NCBI RefSeq assembly: GCF_002157145.1
Contig: NZ_CP021361.1
Span: 3,991,501 to 4,055,500, forward strand
Length of the DNA stretch: 64,000 bases
Reading direction: 5' to 3'
Source of the DNA: Acidovorax carolinensis
GTDB taxonomy: Bacteria; Pseudomonadota; Gammaproteobacteria; Burkholderiales; Burkholderiaceae_C
Shown here: piece by piece, positions 28,254 to 41,229 of the stretch
Position numbering within the stretch: position 1 is the first letter of the stretch
How the letters are laid out: every line of letters starts with the position of its first letter
Translations under genes and position numbers: made by a program
The notes under the pieces: model-generated
The model's database searches: none
What the model was told of the DNA's origin: nothing
Seen by the model: only the letters and a program-made list of their open reading frames with translations

Positions 28254-28690
28254 TGGGCAGCGTGTTCGGCGTCGATGTGGCCCTTGACGCGCTGGGCCAG
28301 TGCAATGTCGCCGGGGGTCTCGGGCGTCCAGGCGTCCACCGCACGGGGCTGGCCTTCGTCATCCACGGCCGCGTACACCGCCACGCAATGGGTCACGGGC
28401 TGCAGTTCCCCGCTCTGGATGCTGCCAGCCCGCACCTCGATGGCCATGCTCATGCTGCTGCTGCCGGTGTAGACCAGGCGGGCTTCCACCTCCACCAGAT
28501 CACCGTGGCGGACGGGCCGCAGAAAGCTCGTGCTGCCGACAAAGGCCGTCGTGCAGGCGCAGTGCGCCCAGGCGCTGGCGCAGGCCAGGCCGGCTTCGTC
28601 GGCCCAGAGCAAGACCGTTCCGCCCTGAATGCGACCGAATGCTGAAGGCGCGGCGCTGGCGGCCAGAAAGCGCAAGGTGATGGAATGCAT
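28250..28690 (-). CDS. Acyl-CoA thioesterase (hotdog fold)
   Basis: 146 residues. FGRIQGGTVLLWADEAGLACASAWA near residues 18-42 and VYTGSSSMSMAIEV near 72-86 are the helix and strand pattern of YciA-like single-hotdog acyl-CoA thioesterases. The active-site region has D31, and E32 follows it. It hydrolyses acyl-CoA esters in the cytosol; chain-length preference unknown. It is the first gene of a two-gene unit with the EamA exporter. GGAGA lies about 12 bases before the ATG. Confidence 0.82.
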   Translation of the reverse strand: MHSITLRFLAASAAPSAFGRIQGGTVLLWADEAGLACASAWAHCACTTAFVGSTSFLRPVRHGDLVEVEARLVYTGSSSMSMAIEVRAGSIQSGELQPVTHCVAVYAAVDDEGQPRAVDAWTPETPGDIALAQRVKGHIDAEHAAQ

Positions 28691-28831
28691 GCCGGGGAAT
28701 CTCCACGAAAGGGACGGCGGTCATTATTCACCAGCCCCTGCACCCGCCAGACAACCCCCAGCCCCCATCCAACTGGCAGACACCCCACACGGTCGTGGGC
28801 CACGGACCCCCCGACACGCCGCCGTCATAAC

Positions 28832-28845
28832 TTGATTTGAGTCAA
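28832..28845. promoter_or_regulatory. FNR/ANR-type binding site upstream of the chemoreceptor gene
   Basis: TTGAT-TTGA-GTCAA matches the FNR consensus TTGAT-N4-ATCAA at nine of ten positions. It lies 137 bases upstream of the chemoreceptor ATG in a 291-bp intergenic region, suggesting oxygen-responsive control. Confidence 0.5.
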
Positions 28846-28981
28846 AACCACCTTGCGCGAGTGTCCGTACATTGCGTTACAGATTGTGAGGCTCCGCATG
28901 GGTTTGCAGTCTGAACGTAGCCGACATCCCGGTTCGGCCTTTGTGTTTTCTCACGACCTGCGCGCCTGTGCGCCTTTTGCC

Positions 28982-30976
28982 ATGTCTCTCCTCCACCGCC
29001 TTGGCCTGCTGCATAAATTCATGATCCTGGGAACCATTGGGCTGATGATGAGCGCCCTGCCCATGTTCCTTTACGTAAGCAAATCACTGCAGTCGATTGC
29101 GGCGGCGCGGCATGAATCCGTAGGCGCAGCGCCCGCGCTGGTGCTGAACAAGGTGGTGCAGCTGATGCAGGTGCATCGGGGCCTGTCTGCGGGCATGCTG
29201 GGCGGTGACGAGGCACTGGCGGCACGCCGCCCTGCCGCCCGCGAAGCCCTGGAAAAGACCATGGGCGAAGTGGCGGCCAGCTTTGCCGCCGCCCAGGTGC
29301 CCGCCGCGCAAACCAGCGCATGGGCACAGGCCCAGCAGACCTGGAAGACGCTGGAGCAGGCCGTGGCCGCACGCAGCCTGCAGTCTGGGCAAAGCACGGC
29401 GCAGCACACGCAACTCATTGCCTCCATCATGCTGATCAACGAGGGCCTGCTGCACGCCTACGGCCTGGAAACCGACCCCGATGCAGACACCCATGCGTTG
29501 ATCCAGGCATCGCTGGTGCATGCGCCGATGCTGGGCGAAAAACTGGGTGTGCTGCGCGCACAGGGCTCGGGTTTTCTGGGGCGCGGCGAGCTGCCCGCGC
29601 AAGACAAGGGACAGCTGTTGATGCTGCGCCAGCGTGTGACCGAGCTGCAGGTGCAAACGATGCGCAGTTTTGACCGGGCGCTGGAGCTGAACCCGCAGTT
29701 TCGCCAATCGCTGGGGGGCAAGACCCAGGAGCTGCAGGGCCTGATCACGCAGTCGCTGCAACTGCTGGAGGGCGAGGTGATCAACGCCACCGAATTCAAG
29801 CTCCCGGCCAAGGACTATTTCGACCATTTCACCCGCACCATCGAAGCGCTCAATGCACTCAACACGCAGGCCGCAGGCAACCTGACGCAGGCCTTGAACA
29901 ACCGTGTGGCCGATCTGCAGCAAAGCCTGCTGTGGGTGGCGGTGGCCCTGGTTGCAACGCTGTCGCTCACCACCGGCATGGCCCTGGTGTTCGTGCGCTC
30001 CATGACGCAGCCGCTGGCGCAGGCCGTGCAGCTGTCACGCGCGGTGGCGCAGGGCGACCTGAGCGGCGGCCCCATCGCCCACGGCACCAACGAGGTCGGC
30101 CAGTTGCTGGCGGCCCTGCTGCAGATGCGCCAGCAACTCACAGACGTGGTGCGCAATGTGCGCGGCGGCTCGGAGAGCGTGGCCACCGCCAGCATCCAGA
30201 TCGCCCAGGGCAACACCGACCTGTCGGCCCGTACCGAAAGCCAGGCCAGCGCGCTCGAAGAAACCGCTGCGTCCATGGAGCAACTCAACGCCACCGTGCG
30301 TCAGAACGCCGAGAGCGCCCAGCAGGCCAGCCAGCTGGCTGCCAGCGCCAGCACCGTGGCCGTGCAGGGCGGCGAGGTGGTGGCGCAGGTGGTGGACACC
30401 ATGCACGGCATCAACGCCTCGTCGCAGAAGATCGCCGACATCATCGGCGTGATCGATTCGATTGCCTTCCAGACCAACATCCTGGCGCTCAACGCCGCCG
30501 TGGAAGCCGCCCGCGCCGGCGAGCAGGGCCGGGGCTTTGCCGTGGTGGCCAGCGAAGTGCGCAGCCTGGCCGGGCGCAGCGCCGAGGCCGCGCGCGAGAT
30601 CAAGTCGCTCATCAGCGCCAGCGTGGAGCGCGTGGCCCAGGGCAGCGCCCTGGTGGACCGCGCCGGCGCCACGATGAGCGAGGTGGTGGGCGCCATCCGC
30701 CGCGTGACCGACATCGTGGGCGAGATCAGCGCAGCCAGCCACGAGCAGTCGCTGGGCGTGGCCCAGGTGGGCGAGGCGGTGACGCAGATGGACCAGGTCA
30801 CCCAGCAAAACGCTGCGCTGGTGGAAGAAATGGCCGCCGCCGCCAGCAGCCTCAAGAGTCAGGCCCAAGACCTGGTGCAGGTGGTGTCGGTGTTCCAGCT
30901 GGAAGAAGAATTTGGCGGCAACCGCCCGGGCCAGGCAACGCTGCAGCGCGCACGGCCATCACTGCAAATTCAATAG
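28982..30976 (+). CDS. Methyl-accepting chemotaxis protein with helical periplasmic sensor
   Basis: 664 residues from ATG 28982. First helix at about 14-33 ([20 protein letters not shown]), a periplasmic, largely helical domain to about 315 with [13 protein letters not shown], which recalls NIT (nitrate/nitrite) sensor domains, second helix at about 316-340, HAMP to about 395, and a full signalling domain with the tip motif [33 protein letters not shown] sequence ([20 protein letters not shown]). A chemoreceptor controlling flagellar motors. The NIT assignment is tentative. The stop TAG is provided by a family-1 repeat. Confidence 0.9.
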   Translation: MSLLHRLGLLHKFMILGTIGLMMSALPMFLYVSKSLQSIAAARHESVGAAPALVLNKVVQLMQVHRGLSAGMLGGDEALAARRPAAREALEKTMGEVAASFAAAQVPAAQTSAWAQAQQTWKTLEQAVAARSLQSGQSTAQHTQLIASIMLINEGLLHAYGLETDPDADTHALIQASLVHAPMLGEKLGVLRAQGSGFLGRGELPAQDKGQLLMLRQRVTELQVQTMRSFDRALELNPQFRQSLGGKTQELQGLITQSLQLLEGEVINATEFKLPAKDYFDHFTRTIEALNALNTQAAGNLTQALNNRVADLQQSLLWVAVALVATLSLTTGMALVFVRSMTQPLAQAVQLSRAVAQGDLSGGPIAHGTNEVGQLLAALLQMRQQLTDVVRNVRGGSESVATASIQIAQGNTDLSARTESQASALEETAASMEQLNATVRQNAESAQQASQLAASASTVAVQGGEVVAQVVDTMHGINASSQKIADIIGVIDSIAFQTNILALNAAVEAARAGEQGRGFAVVASEVRSLAGRSAEAAREIKSLISASVERVAQGSALVDRAGATMSEVVGAIRRVTDIVGEISAASHEQSLGVAQVGEAVTQMDQVTQQNAALVEEMAAAASSLKSQAQDLVQVVSVFQLEEEFGGNRPGQATLQRARPSLQIQ

Positions 30977-31020
30977 CTGCTTGCGCTTGCTGGATAAGCG
31001 CTAAAGGCTGTTTTGACCAC
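30964..31020 (+). repeat. Family-1 interspersed repeat, copy F
   Basis: GCAAATTCAATAGCTGCTTG, CGCTTGCTGGATAAGCGC, TAAAGGCTGTTTTGACC. It contains the chemoreceptor stop codon (TAG 30974-30976) and lies in the convergent gap before uvrA. Confidence 0.75.
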
Positions 31021-31071
31021 AAATTCTCCTTGACCCGGTAGTGGCAGGCTGCTGGATGCAGCCGCCTGCCC

Positions 31072-34131
<3,060 letters not shown>

Positions 34132-34353
34132 AGTGGGGCGCACGCCAGAAAAGCAGAAAAACCTACCATGATAGTGACGCGGGGCATTCCATGGGGGCGC
34201 CGCCCAGGTACCCCGCGCGCAGATCGCGGACAATCGAATGCTTTATCGCTTCTGCTGCCTCGGCCCCCTGGGCCAAACGGCCCTTTTGAGCGTGTCAGAC
34301 ACTACCGTGCCCCCCAAACCCCTTCGCCCACCCTTGCCGCCCCCGCCACGGCC

Positions 34354-35540
34354 ATGACGCCGCTGGAACGCCGCTCCAGCATCAGCCTGGCGCTGATCTT
34401 TGCGCTGCGCATGCTGGGCCTGTTCCTCGTGCTGCCGGTGTTTGCCCTCGAAGCACGCAAATACCCCGGCGGTGACGACCCCGCGCTGGTGGGCTTGGCC
34501 ATGGGCATCTATGGCCTCACCCAGGCCGTGCTGCAACTGCCGCTGGGCATGGCCTCCGACCGCTTCGGCCGCAAGCGCGTGATCGTGCTGGGCCTCTTGG
34601 TGTTTGCGGCGGGCAGCCTGCTGGCGGCGCTGGCCGATTCGCTCACCGGGCTGCTGCTGGGCCGCGCGCTGCAGGGCGCCGGGGCCGTGTCGGCGGCCGT
34701 CACGGCCCTGCTGGCCGACCAGACGCGCGACGCCGTGCGCACCAAGGCCATGGCGCTGGTGGGTGGCAGCATCGGCCTGATGTTTGCGGTGGCGCTGGTG
34801 GCCGCCCCGCTGCTGACGGCCCATATCGGCCTGGCCGGCCTGTTTGGCCTGACCTGCGCGCTGGCGCTGGCGGGTGTGGCCGTGGTGCTGTGGTGGGTGC
34901 CGGCCGAGTCGGCCGCGCACAAAAACGCACCGCGCGGCAGCGTGGCCGATGTGTGGCGCAACCCCGATCTGCTGCGCCTGAACCTGGGCGTGTTCGTGCT
35001 GCACACCGTGCAGTTGTCGATGTGGGTGGCCGTGCCCGCCATGCTGGTGCAGGCCGGGCTTACCAAAGACCACCACTGGCAGGTGTATCTGCCGGCCGTG
35101 GTGCTGTCTTTTGGGGCCATGGGCGGCCTGTTTGCGCTGGAGCGGCGCGGGCGCCTGCGCGGCGCCCTGCTGGGCGCGATTGCGCTGGTGCTGCTGGTGC
35201 AGGTGGGCCTGGGGGTGCTGGCGGTCAGCGGCGCCATGCCCACGCTGTGGGTGCTGGGGCCACTGATGTTCTTGTTCTTTTGTGGCTTCAATGCACTGGA
35301 GGCCAGCCAGCCCAGCCTGGTGTCGCGCATGGCGCCGGCGCCCGTGCGCGGCGCAGCGCTGGGCAGCTACAACACGCTGCAGTCGCTGGGGCTGTTTGCC
35401 GGCGGCGCACTGGGCGGCGCGCTGGTGAAATGGGCCGGCGCCCCGGGCTGTTTGCCACCACCGCCGCCTTGACCGCCCTGTGGCTGGTACTGACCTGGCC
35501 CCTGCGCCCCGTGGGCCGCAACACCGGCGGCGGGCACTGA
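34354..35540 (+). CDS. YajR-like MFS transporter, frameshifted near its 3' end
   Basis: About 396 residues once corrected. Twelve helices are apparent; [44 protein letters not shown] and [24 protein letters not shown] closely follow the E. coli YajR pattern, but there is no C-terminal YAM domain. At CCCC 35441-35444 the frame is lost; as written the protein ends at 35472 in GCLPPPPP. One extra C gives [20 protein letters not shown], the expected last helix, and a stop at 35540. Substrate unknown. It lies between uvrA (divergent) and ssb. Confidence 0.82.
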
Positions 35541-35561
35541 AATACTGCATTGCCGCAGGGG

Positions 35562-35589
35562 TTGGCGCCGCCCCCGGTTGCGGCACAAT
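35562..35589 (+). promoter_or_regulatory. Candidate sigma-70 promoter of ssb
   Basis: TTGGCG (35562-35567), a 16-bp spacer and CACAAT (35584-35589), about 70 bases before the ssb ATG. Confidence 0.4.
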
Positions 35590-35658
35590 GCATCTTTTTG
35601 GCGCCTGGAATTCCCTCACATCCGGCGCTTTTCATCCTTTGAAGGCAAAGACAGCACC

Positions 35659-36206
35659 ATGGCATCCATCAACAAAGTCATCATCGTCGGCAACCTGGGC
35701 CGCGACCCTGAAATGCGCACCTTTCCCAGTGGCGACCAGGTGGCCAACGTGACCATTGCCACCACCGACAAGTGGAAAGACAAGCAGACCGGCGAAATGA
35801 AGGAAGCCACCGAGTGGCATCGCGTGGTCTTCAACGGCCGCCTGGCCGAAATCGTGGGCCAATACCTGCGCAAGGGCTCGCAGGTGTATGTGGAAGGCAG
35901 CCTGCGCACCCGCAAGTGGACCGACCAGGCCGGCATCGAGAAATACAGCACCGAAATCCGCGCCGACCAGATGCAGATGCTGGGCGGCCGCCAGGGCATG
36001 GGCGGCCAGGGTGGCGGCCATGACGACGGCGGTGGCTATGGCGGTGACGCCGGCGGCGGCTACGACCAGGCCCCACGCCGCGCCGCGCCCGCACCCATGC
36101 AGCAACGCCCGCAGCTCCCGCACCCCAGCCCGCGCCGGCCCCCGTGGCGCAGGCGCCACGCGCTGCGTCGGGTTTTGACGATATGGATGACGACATTCCG
36201 TTCTAA
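35659..36206 (+). CDS. ssb: Single-stranded DNA-binding protein, frameshifted before the acidic tail
   Basis: An OB-fold domain at about 1-110 ([58 protein letters not shown]) is followed by a Gly-rich linker. At CCC 36108-36110 the frame slips; uncorrected it runs on to 36387 with an unrelated basic tail. One extra C restores an Ala/Pro linker and the diagnostic acidic tip [12 protein letters not shown] with a stop at 36206, about 182 residues. The tip binds SSB partner proteins, so the true gene must be in this frame. It is followed by a clear terminator. Confidence 0.93.
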
Positions 36207-36237
36207 AACGAACTTCGTTGCGTTTTTGTTGATACCG

Positions 36238-36268
36238 AGCCCGTTCTCCGAGAGGAGGCGGGCTTTTT
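36238..36268 (+). terminator. Intrinsic terminator after ssb
   Basis: AGCCCGTTCTCC-GAGA-GGAGGCGGGCT followed by TTTTTT, 32 bases after the restored ssb stop. Confidence 0.8.
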
Positions 36269-36269
36269 T

Positions 36270-36649
36270 TGTGCTCGCCGCCTGGGTACGTCAGAGTCCA
36301 GAGATGAACAGGGGGACTTTCTGCATTCGACGTCACTGCATCCGCGGCAACAGAGACTACCTGTCGCGAAGTTTGTGGGACGCATGAAACCATTTACCGG
36401 CCAATTGCCAACAGATTCCGGGTTTTTCTTCTGCTCTATATAGTTTTTATCTATCAGAAAAAGTAACAGTTCGAACTCAATAGCCCGAAAATCACCTCTT
36501 ATCTATCCAGCACATCCCACAATTTGTAGCAAAAACCAGGCAGCAAACATAGCCGCAGTCCTGCCCCGCCTTTCTGACGAACCCGCCTTTGGAGCGCCAT
36601 TCGCTCAAAAACCAAAAACTTCGCTCTTCTTACTTCATTGCGGCTTTTT
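36270..36649 (+). other. Lower-GC intergenic region upstream of bcsA
   Basis: No gene was found in these 380 bases. GC content drops visibly compared with the neighbouring genes. TATAT/TATAGT around 36438-36444 could be a -10 region, and AGTTCGAACT (36468-36477) is a perfect 10-bp palindrome. It is the likely promoter and regulatory region of the cellulose operon. Confidence 0.4.
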
Positions 36650-38923
36650 ATGCAGGCTGAAAAGCTCCCTGCCTCCTTCTTTCACACGCTTTTGAGCACC
36701 CATGTCCGGCGCATTGAACTGGTGTTCTGGTGCTTGTCCGTGGCCGCGTTTATTTACCTGGCCCTAATCCCGACCACGCAGCACGCGCAGGTGTTGATTT
36801 CGTTGGCGCTGCTGGCGGTGCTGGGCGGATGTTATTGGCTTGGCCGCCGCGTACACGACCCCCGGCGAAAGCGCCTTGTCCGGCTGACCATCATCATGCT
36901 GTGCGCCTTCTTGTCGCTGCGCTACATGCATTGGCGTGCCACCGATTCGCTGCCCATGCAATTTGGCCTGCTCTCCATGGTGTGCGGCCTGCTGCTGTTT
37001 GCCGCCGAGGGCTACGGATTTGTGAACATGCTGTTTGGTTTTTTCATCAATAGCGAGCCGTTTGTACGTCATTCGATTCCGTTGCCTGATGACGAAGATG
37101 CATTGCCGCATGTGGATGTCTACATTCCCACCTACAACGAAGACCCGGACATCCTTAGGCCGACGGTGATTGCCGCTACCCAAATGCACTACCCGCGCCA
37201 CAAGCTGCATGTATATGTGCTGGACGATGGCGGTACCATCCAAAAACTCAATGACGAGAACCCCGCCAAAGCGGCAGCAGCACGAGAGCGTGCTCTCGAA
37301 CTGAAGGCCATCGCACACCAGTTTGGCGCTGGCTACCTCACCCGTGAACGCAACCTGCACGCCAAGGCGGGCAACATCAACAGCGCACTGTCGAGCACGC
37401 AGGGTGAGTTGCTGCTGATTCTGGACTGCGACCACATTCCGACCGCCGATTTTCTGCAACGCACGGTGGGTTTTTTTCTGACTGATCCCCAGCTTTTTGT
37501 GCTGCAAACCCCGCACAACTTCGTCAGTCCGGATCCGGTGGAGCGCAATCTGGACACCTTTGCAAACTCTCCCGCCGAGAACGAGCTGTTCTACGACGTG
37601 ATGCAGCCGGGGCTGGATTTTTGGGGCACGTCGTTCTTCTGCGGCTCGGCGGCGGTGCTGCGGCGCAGCGTCATCGACCAGCTTGGCGGCGTGTCGGGGC
37701 AGACCATCACCGAAGATGCCGAAACCACGCTGGATGCGCTGTCGCTGGGCTACAAGTCGGCCTACTACAACCGGCCCATGGTCTCGGGGCTGCAGCCTGA
37801 AACCTATTCGGGCTTCATCGTGCAGCGCGTGCGCTGGGGCCAGGGCATGCTGCAGATTTTTCTGCTGAAAAACCCTTGGAAGCAACCCCGGCTGACATTC
37901 ACGCAGCGCCTTCTGTACACCAATTTCGCCTTCTACTGGGGCTTTGCCGGCGCCCGGGTGGTGATGCTGCTGGCGCCGCCGGCCTACCTGCTGTTCGATA
38001 TCAACCTGTGCGACACCACGGCCGTGCAACTGCTGGCTTATTCGGTGCCTGCGCTGGTGGCATCGCTGGTGTCCACCCAGTTTTTCTACGGCCGCGTGCG
38101 CTGGCCCTTCATGTCGCAGCTGTACGAAATCGTGCAGTCGGTCTATGTGCTGCAGGGCCTGGCGGAGGTGGTACGCAAACCGCGCTCGCCATCGTTCAAG
38201 GTGACGCCCAAGGGCGAGGTGCTCAGCAAGAATTTCATTTCCTCGCTGGCCTGGCCGTTTTACCTATTGCTGATCCTTAACGTCCTGGGGCTGGTCTTCG
38301 GAGCGCTGCGCCTGTCGAGTGAACCCTGGAACGTGGGGGCCATCGGCTTCGTGCTGTTCTGGGCCGTACTGGACGCAGTGCTGCTGCTGGGCGTGCTGGG
38401 CATCACTTTCGAGCGACGCCAGTTGCGCTCGGAACCCAGGCTGCGCCTTGAGGAGCCCGTGCGGATGCAAATCGACGGCAGGGTGTTCGATGGGTCAACC
38501 CACAACGCCTCCGCATCCGGCCTCGCGGTGCGGCTGCGGCTCGCACCCGGTGATGCGGCACCGGTGGTATCACCAGGCATGCCCGTGGAAATTACCCTGC
38601 TCAACCGGTCTGCCAAGCTGCAGGGCCACCTTCAATCGTGCAGGCGCACCAGTGGTGAAGAGTTGAGCCTTGGACTGAAATACAGCCACAGTACTGCGGC
38701 CCAGGAACGCCTGGCCATTGACCTGGCCTTCGGCTCCAGCGAAACCTTGGTCAAAAACAACCAGCGCCGGCACGCGGGCCGAAGTGTGCTGGGTGGACTG
38801 CTGGCCGTTGTTCGTTTTGCACTCACCAATGGCCTTGGCCATTTGGTCTTTCTGGTGCGACAGCAAACTCCTCGCACGCGTGCAGCCATGCGCATTCTGC
38901 TATCCCCAAAAAATTCTCCATGA
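36650..38923 (+). CDS. bcsA: Cellulose synthase catalytic subunit, UDP-forming
   Basis: 757 residues from ATG 36650 (a TTG at 36638 is in frame). Order: N-terminal helices, a GT2 domain with YIPTYNED (about 159), VLDDGG (about 192), ILDCDHIP (the D-x-D metal site, about 260), TED (about 354, catalytic base) and QRVRWGQGM (the QxxRW motif, about 391), further membrane helices, then a PilZ domain from about 589 (ERRQLRSEPRLRLEE and DGSTHNASASGLAV). It polymerises UDP-glucose to cellulose and is switched on by cyclic-di-GMP bound to PilZ. It overlaps bcsB by 4 bases (ATGA). No strong ribosome-binding site is seen. Confidence 0.94.
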   Translation: MQAEKLPASFFHTLLSTHVRRIELVFWCLSVAAFIYLALIPTTQHAQVLISLALLAVLGGCYWLGRRVHDPRRKRLVRLTIIMLCAFLSLRYMHWRATDSLPMQFGLLSMVCGLLLFAAEGYGFVNMLFGFFINSEPFVRHSIPLPDDEDALPHVDVYIPTYNEDPDILRPTVIAATQMHYPRHKLHVYVLDDGGTIQKLNDENPAKAAAARERALELKAIAHQFGAGYLTRERNLHAKAGNINSALSSTQGELLLILDCDHIPTADFLQRTVGFFLTDPQLFVLQTPHNFVSPDPVERNLDTFANSPAENELFYDVMQPGLDFWGTSFFCGSAAVLRRSVIDQLGGVSGQTITEDAETTLDALSLGYKSAYYNRPMVSGLQPETYSGFIVQRVRWGQGMLQIFLLKNPWKQPRLTFTQRLLYTNFAFYWGFAGARVVMLLAPPAYLLFDINLCDTTAVQLLAYSVPALVASLVSTQFFYGRVRWPFMSQLYEIVQSVYVLQGLAEVVRKPRSPSFKVTPKGEVLSKNFISSLAWPFYLLLILNVLGLVFGALRLSSEPWNVGAIGFVLFWAVLDAVLLLGVLGITFERRQLRSEPRLRLEEPVRMQIDGRVFDGSTHNASASGLAVRLRLAPGDAAPVVSPGMPVEITLLNRSAKLQGHLQSCRRTSGEELSLGLKYSHSTAAQERLAIDLAFGSSETLVKNNQRRHAGRSVLGGLLAVVRFALTNGLGHLVFLVRQQTPRTRAAMRILLSPKNSP

Positions 38924-41229
38924 TGCATCCCCCAGCGCTTACTTTCATCCATCGCCATGCCTGGATAGCGACCCGTTTCGCCGTTGTTGTAATGCCCATG
39001 GCCCTGGCGCCGTGGGCCATGGCGCAGAGCCAGCCCTTGCGTGACCTGACTCCGGCAGTCACGCGTGAGCGAACGGAGGCTGCTCCATTCACGATTGCGC
39101 TGTCACAGCTGACAGGCAATGACAAATCCGTGCGACTTGCAGGCGTGGCCTCCAGCATGAAGCTGTCGCTGCCCCTGCCCGCGCTGATGCAGGCGCAGGA
39201 GGTGCGGCTGGAGTTGTCGGGCACGGCATCGCGCGCCTTGACGGCGTCGTCGCAACTGGAGGTGGCGGTCAATGGCCGTGTCATCCGGCAGTTGGGCCTG
39301 GGCGGGGGGGCAGAGGGTTTTCGCCAATCCATCCCCATCCCGCTGACTGTGCTGCGCGAGGGGTTCAATGAGGTGCAACTCACCGTCGCACAGCACTACG
39401 CTGCCAGTTGCGAGTACCCCATGGCCTCGCAGTTGTGGACCGACATCCATCTACGCGATTCGCAGTTCGTGGTCTCGGCCACGCCCAAGGCCCTGCCCGC
39501 CAGGCTCGACCGGCTGGACGCCTTGTTCGACAAGGCGGTGCTCGCCGATGCGCCACAGGTCAGCGTCTTCACCGCCAAAGCACCCGAGGGTGCCGTGCTC
39601 AGCGCGGCAGGGCTGGTGGCCCAGGGGGTGGGCCACCGCTACGACTATGTGCCGGTGCGCATCTCCAGCGCGCGTTTTCCGCCTGCGCTGGCGCAGCTGG
39701 GCGCCGCGTTGCCAGCCCAAGCCCGGGTGGGCGTGGTGCTGGGCACTTTTGCCCAGCTGGCGACGTACCTGCAGGGGCTGGGTGTGCCCACCGACGCCGG
39801 CCCCGTGGTGGCCGTGCGCGCTTTGCCGGAGGACCCCACCCGTTTTGTCGTCATGCTGGCCGCGGCCACCGAAGCAGATCTTCCTGTGGCAGCCACTGCC
39901 TTTGCCCTGCAGCGCATGCCTTGGCCAGGCCGGACATGGGTGGCGGTGCGCGACCTGCAGTTGCCAGCGCAGAAAGAGCTGCGTGAGGCCACCGATGCAC
40001 AGGAGGCGCTGACGCACGCGCAGCCGTTGAGCGCGCTCGGATACGCCACCACCACCTACAGCGGCCTGCCCACCGGCAGCGCCACGCTGCGCTTTTGGAA
40101 CTCCAGCTGGCAAGGGCGCGTACAGCTGCGCCTGCACCTGAACTACGGCAGCGGCATGTCAGAGCAATCGGCCCTGAACGTGGTGGCCAATGGGGTGGTT
40201 CACGGCTCGATACCGCTCAACAACCCGGCCGGCGGGGTGTACACCAACTATGCCGTGACCGTGCCCACCGGCTCCTTGCGCGTGGGCTGGAACACGCTGG
40301 AACTGCAGCCCGTGCTGGTGCCGCAAACCAACGGCGGCGAATGCAAACCCTTCTTCCCGGGCAATCTGATCGCCACGATTTACGACGACAGCACGCTGCA
40401 GACCTTTGGCGGTAGCCCGCTCACGCGCCCCGACCTGGGACTGCTTGCCCGCGACGGGCGCAATCCCCAGATCGCCCCGCTGGGCGAGGGCATGGCCGTG
40501 CAGCTGACCGATGCCGAGGACGCCACCGTGGGGGCTGGCCTGACGCTGATGGCCAAACTGGCCCAGGTGCTGCGCACCTCCTTGCTGCGCGCATCGTTCC
40601 AGGTGGGCCCGGACGAAAAAGCCACCAACCGGCTTTGGGTGGGCACGATGGAGCGCCTGCCCGAGCAGGTGCGTGAGCGCACCGGGCTCAACAGCGCAAA
40701 CCAGCTGGTGCTGAACGTGCCGGTGATGCAATCGGTCAAAGTGCCTGTCATGCAGGCCAATGGCACTTTGTCGCAGCTACAGGCGCTGATCCTGCCCGCG
40801 CCCAAGCCGCCCTTGGTGCTGGCTGCCCAGGTCACGCTAGACGATGCCCCTTCGCACCATGCCATCGCTGCCACCGTTTTCGATGGCGATCACCCCCTCA
40901 CTGTGTTCACGGCGGCCAGCTCGGCCGACCTACAGGCGGGTATGCACGATGTGATCGACTATGGCCAATGGGCCCGATTGCGCGGGGGCATGGCATTTTG
41001 GCGACCAGGAGAACCCGTCAGGGCAGTGATCTCCGAGGACATGCCCTTCAGTGCCTACACTTTGCGCGGCAGTGTCGGGCTATTGGTTTCGCAGTATCCC
41101 TGGTGGTCCCTGGGGATCGTGTTGTCCCTGATCGCCGCGCTGGTGGGGCTGACGCGCGCGGTGTTGGCGCGTTACCGGCGGCGCAACCTGCCTGCGCAAA
41201 CCCCGCGTCCATCCAAGAGCACCGCATGA
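38920..41229 (+). CDS. bcsB: Cellulose synthase regulatory subunit BcsB
   Basis: 769 residues: a signal peptide (to about 35, ending AMAQS), a large periplasmic region with two carbohydrate-binding-like and flavodoxin-like modules (LAGVASSMKLSLPLPALM, AASCEYPMASQLWTDIHLRDSQF, GGECKPFFPGNLIATIYDDST) and a C-terminal membrane anchor (SLGIVLSLIAALVGLTRAVL) ending in a basic tail. It guides the glucan through the periplasm and completes the BcsA channel. Coupled to bcsA upstream and to bcsS downstream by 4-bp overlaps. Confidence 0.92.
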   Translation: MMHPPALTFIHRHAWIATRFAVVVMPMALAPWAMAQSQPLRDLTPAVTRERTEAAPFTIALSQLTGNDKSVRLAGVASSMKLSLPLPALMQAQEVRLELSGTASRALTASSQLEVAVNGRVIRQLGLGGGAEGFRQSIPIPLTVLREGFNEVQLTVAQHYAASCEYPMASQLWTDIHLRDSQFVVSATPKALPARLDRLDALFDKAVLADAPQVSVFTAKAPEGAVLSAAGLVAQGVGHRYDYVPVRISSARFPPALAQLGAALPAQARVGVVLGTFAQLATYLQGLGVPTDAGPVVAVRALPEDPTRFVVMLAAATEADLPVAATAFALQRMPWPGRTWVAVRDLQLPAQKELREATDAQEALTHAQPLSALGYATTTYSGLPTGSATLRFWNSSWQGRVQLRLHLNYGSGMSEQSALNVVANGVVHGSIPLNNPAGGVYTNYAVTVPTGSLRVGWNTLELQPVLVPQTNGGECKPFFPGNLIATIYDDSTLQTFGGSPLTRPDLGLLARDGRNPQIAPLGEGMAVQLTDAEDATVGAGLTLMAKLAQVLRTSLLRASFQVGPDEKATNRLWVGTMERLPEQVRERTGLNSANQLVLNVPVMQSVKVPVMQANGTLSQLQALILPAPKPPLVLAAQVTLDDAPSHHAIAATVFDGDHPLTVFTAASSADLQAGMHDVIDYGQWARLRGGMAFWRPGEPVRAVISEDMPFSAYTLRGSVGLLVSQYPWWSLGIVLSLIAALVGLTRAVLARYRRRNLPAQTPRPSKSTA

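Noticed and set aside
36468..36477. Palindrome AGTTCGAACT upstream of bcsA as an operator
   Set aside because: Ten-base palindromes occur by chance in a stretch this long, and no matching regulator is nearby.
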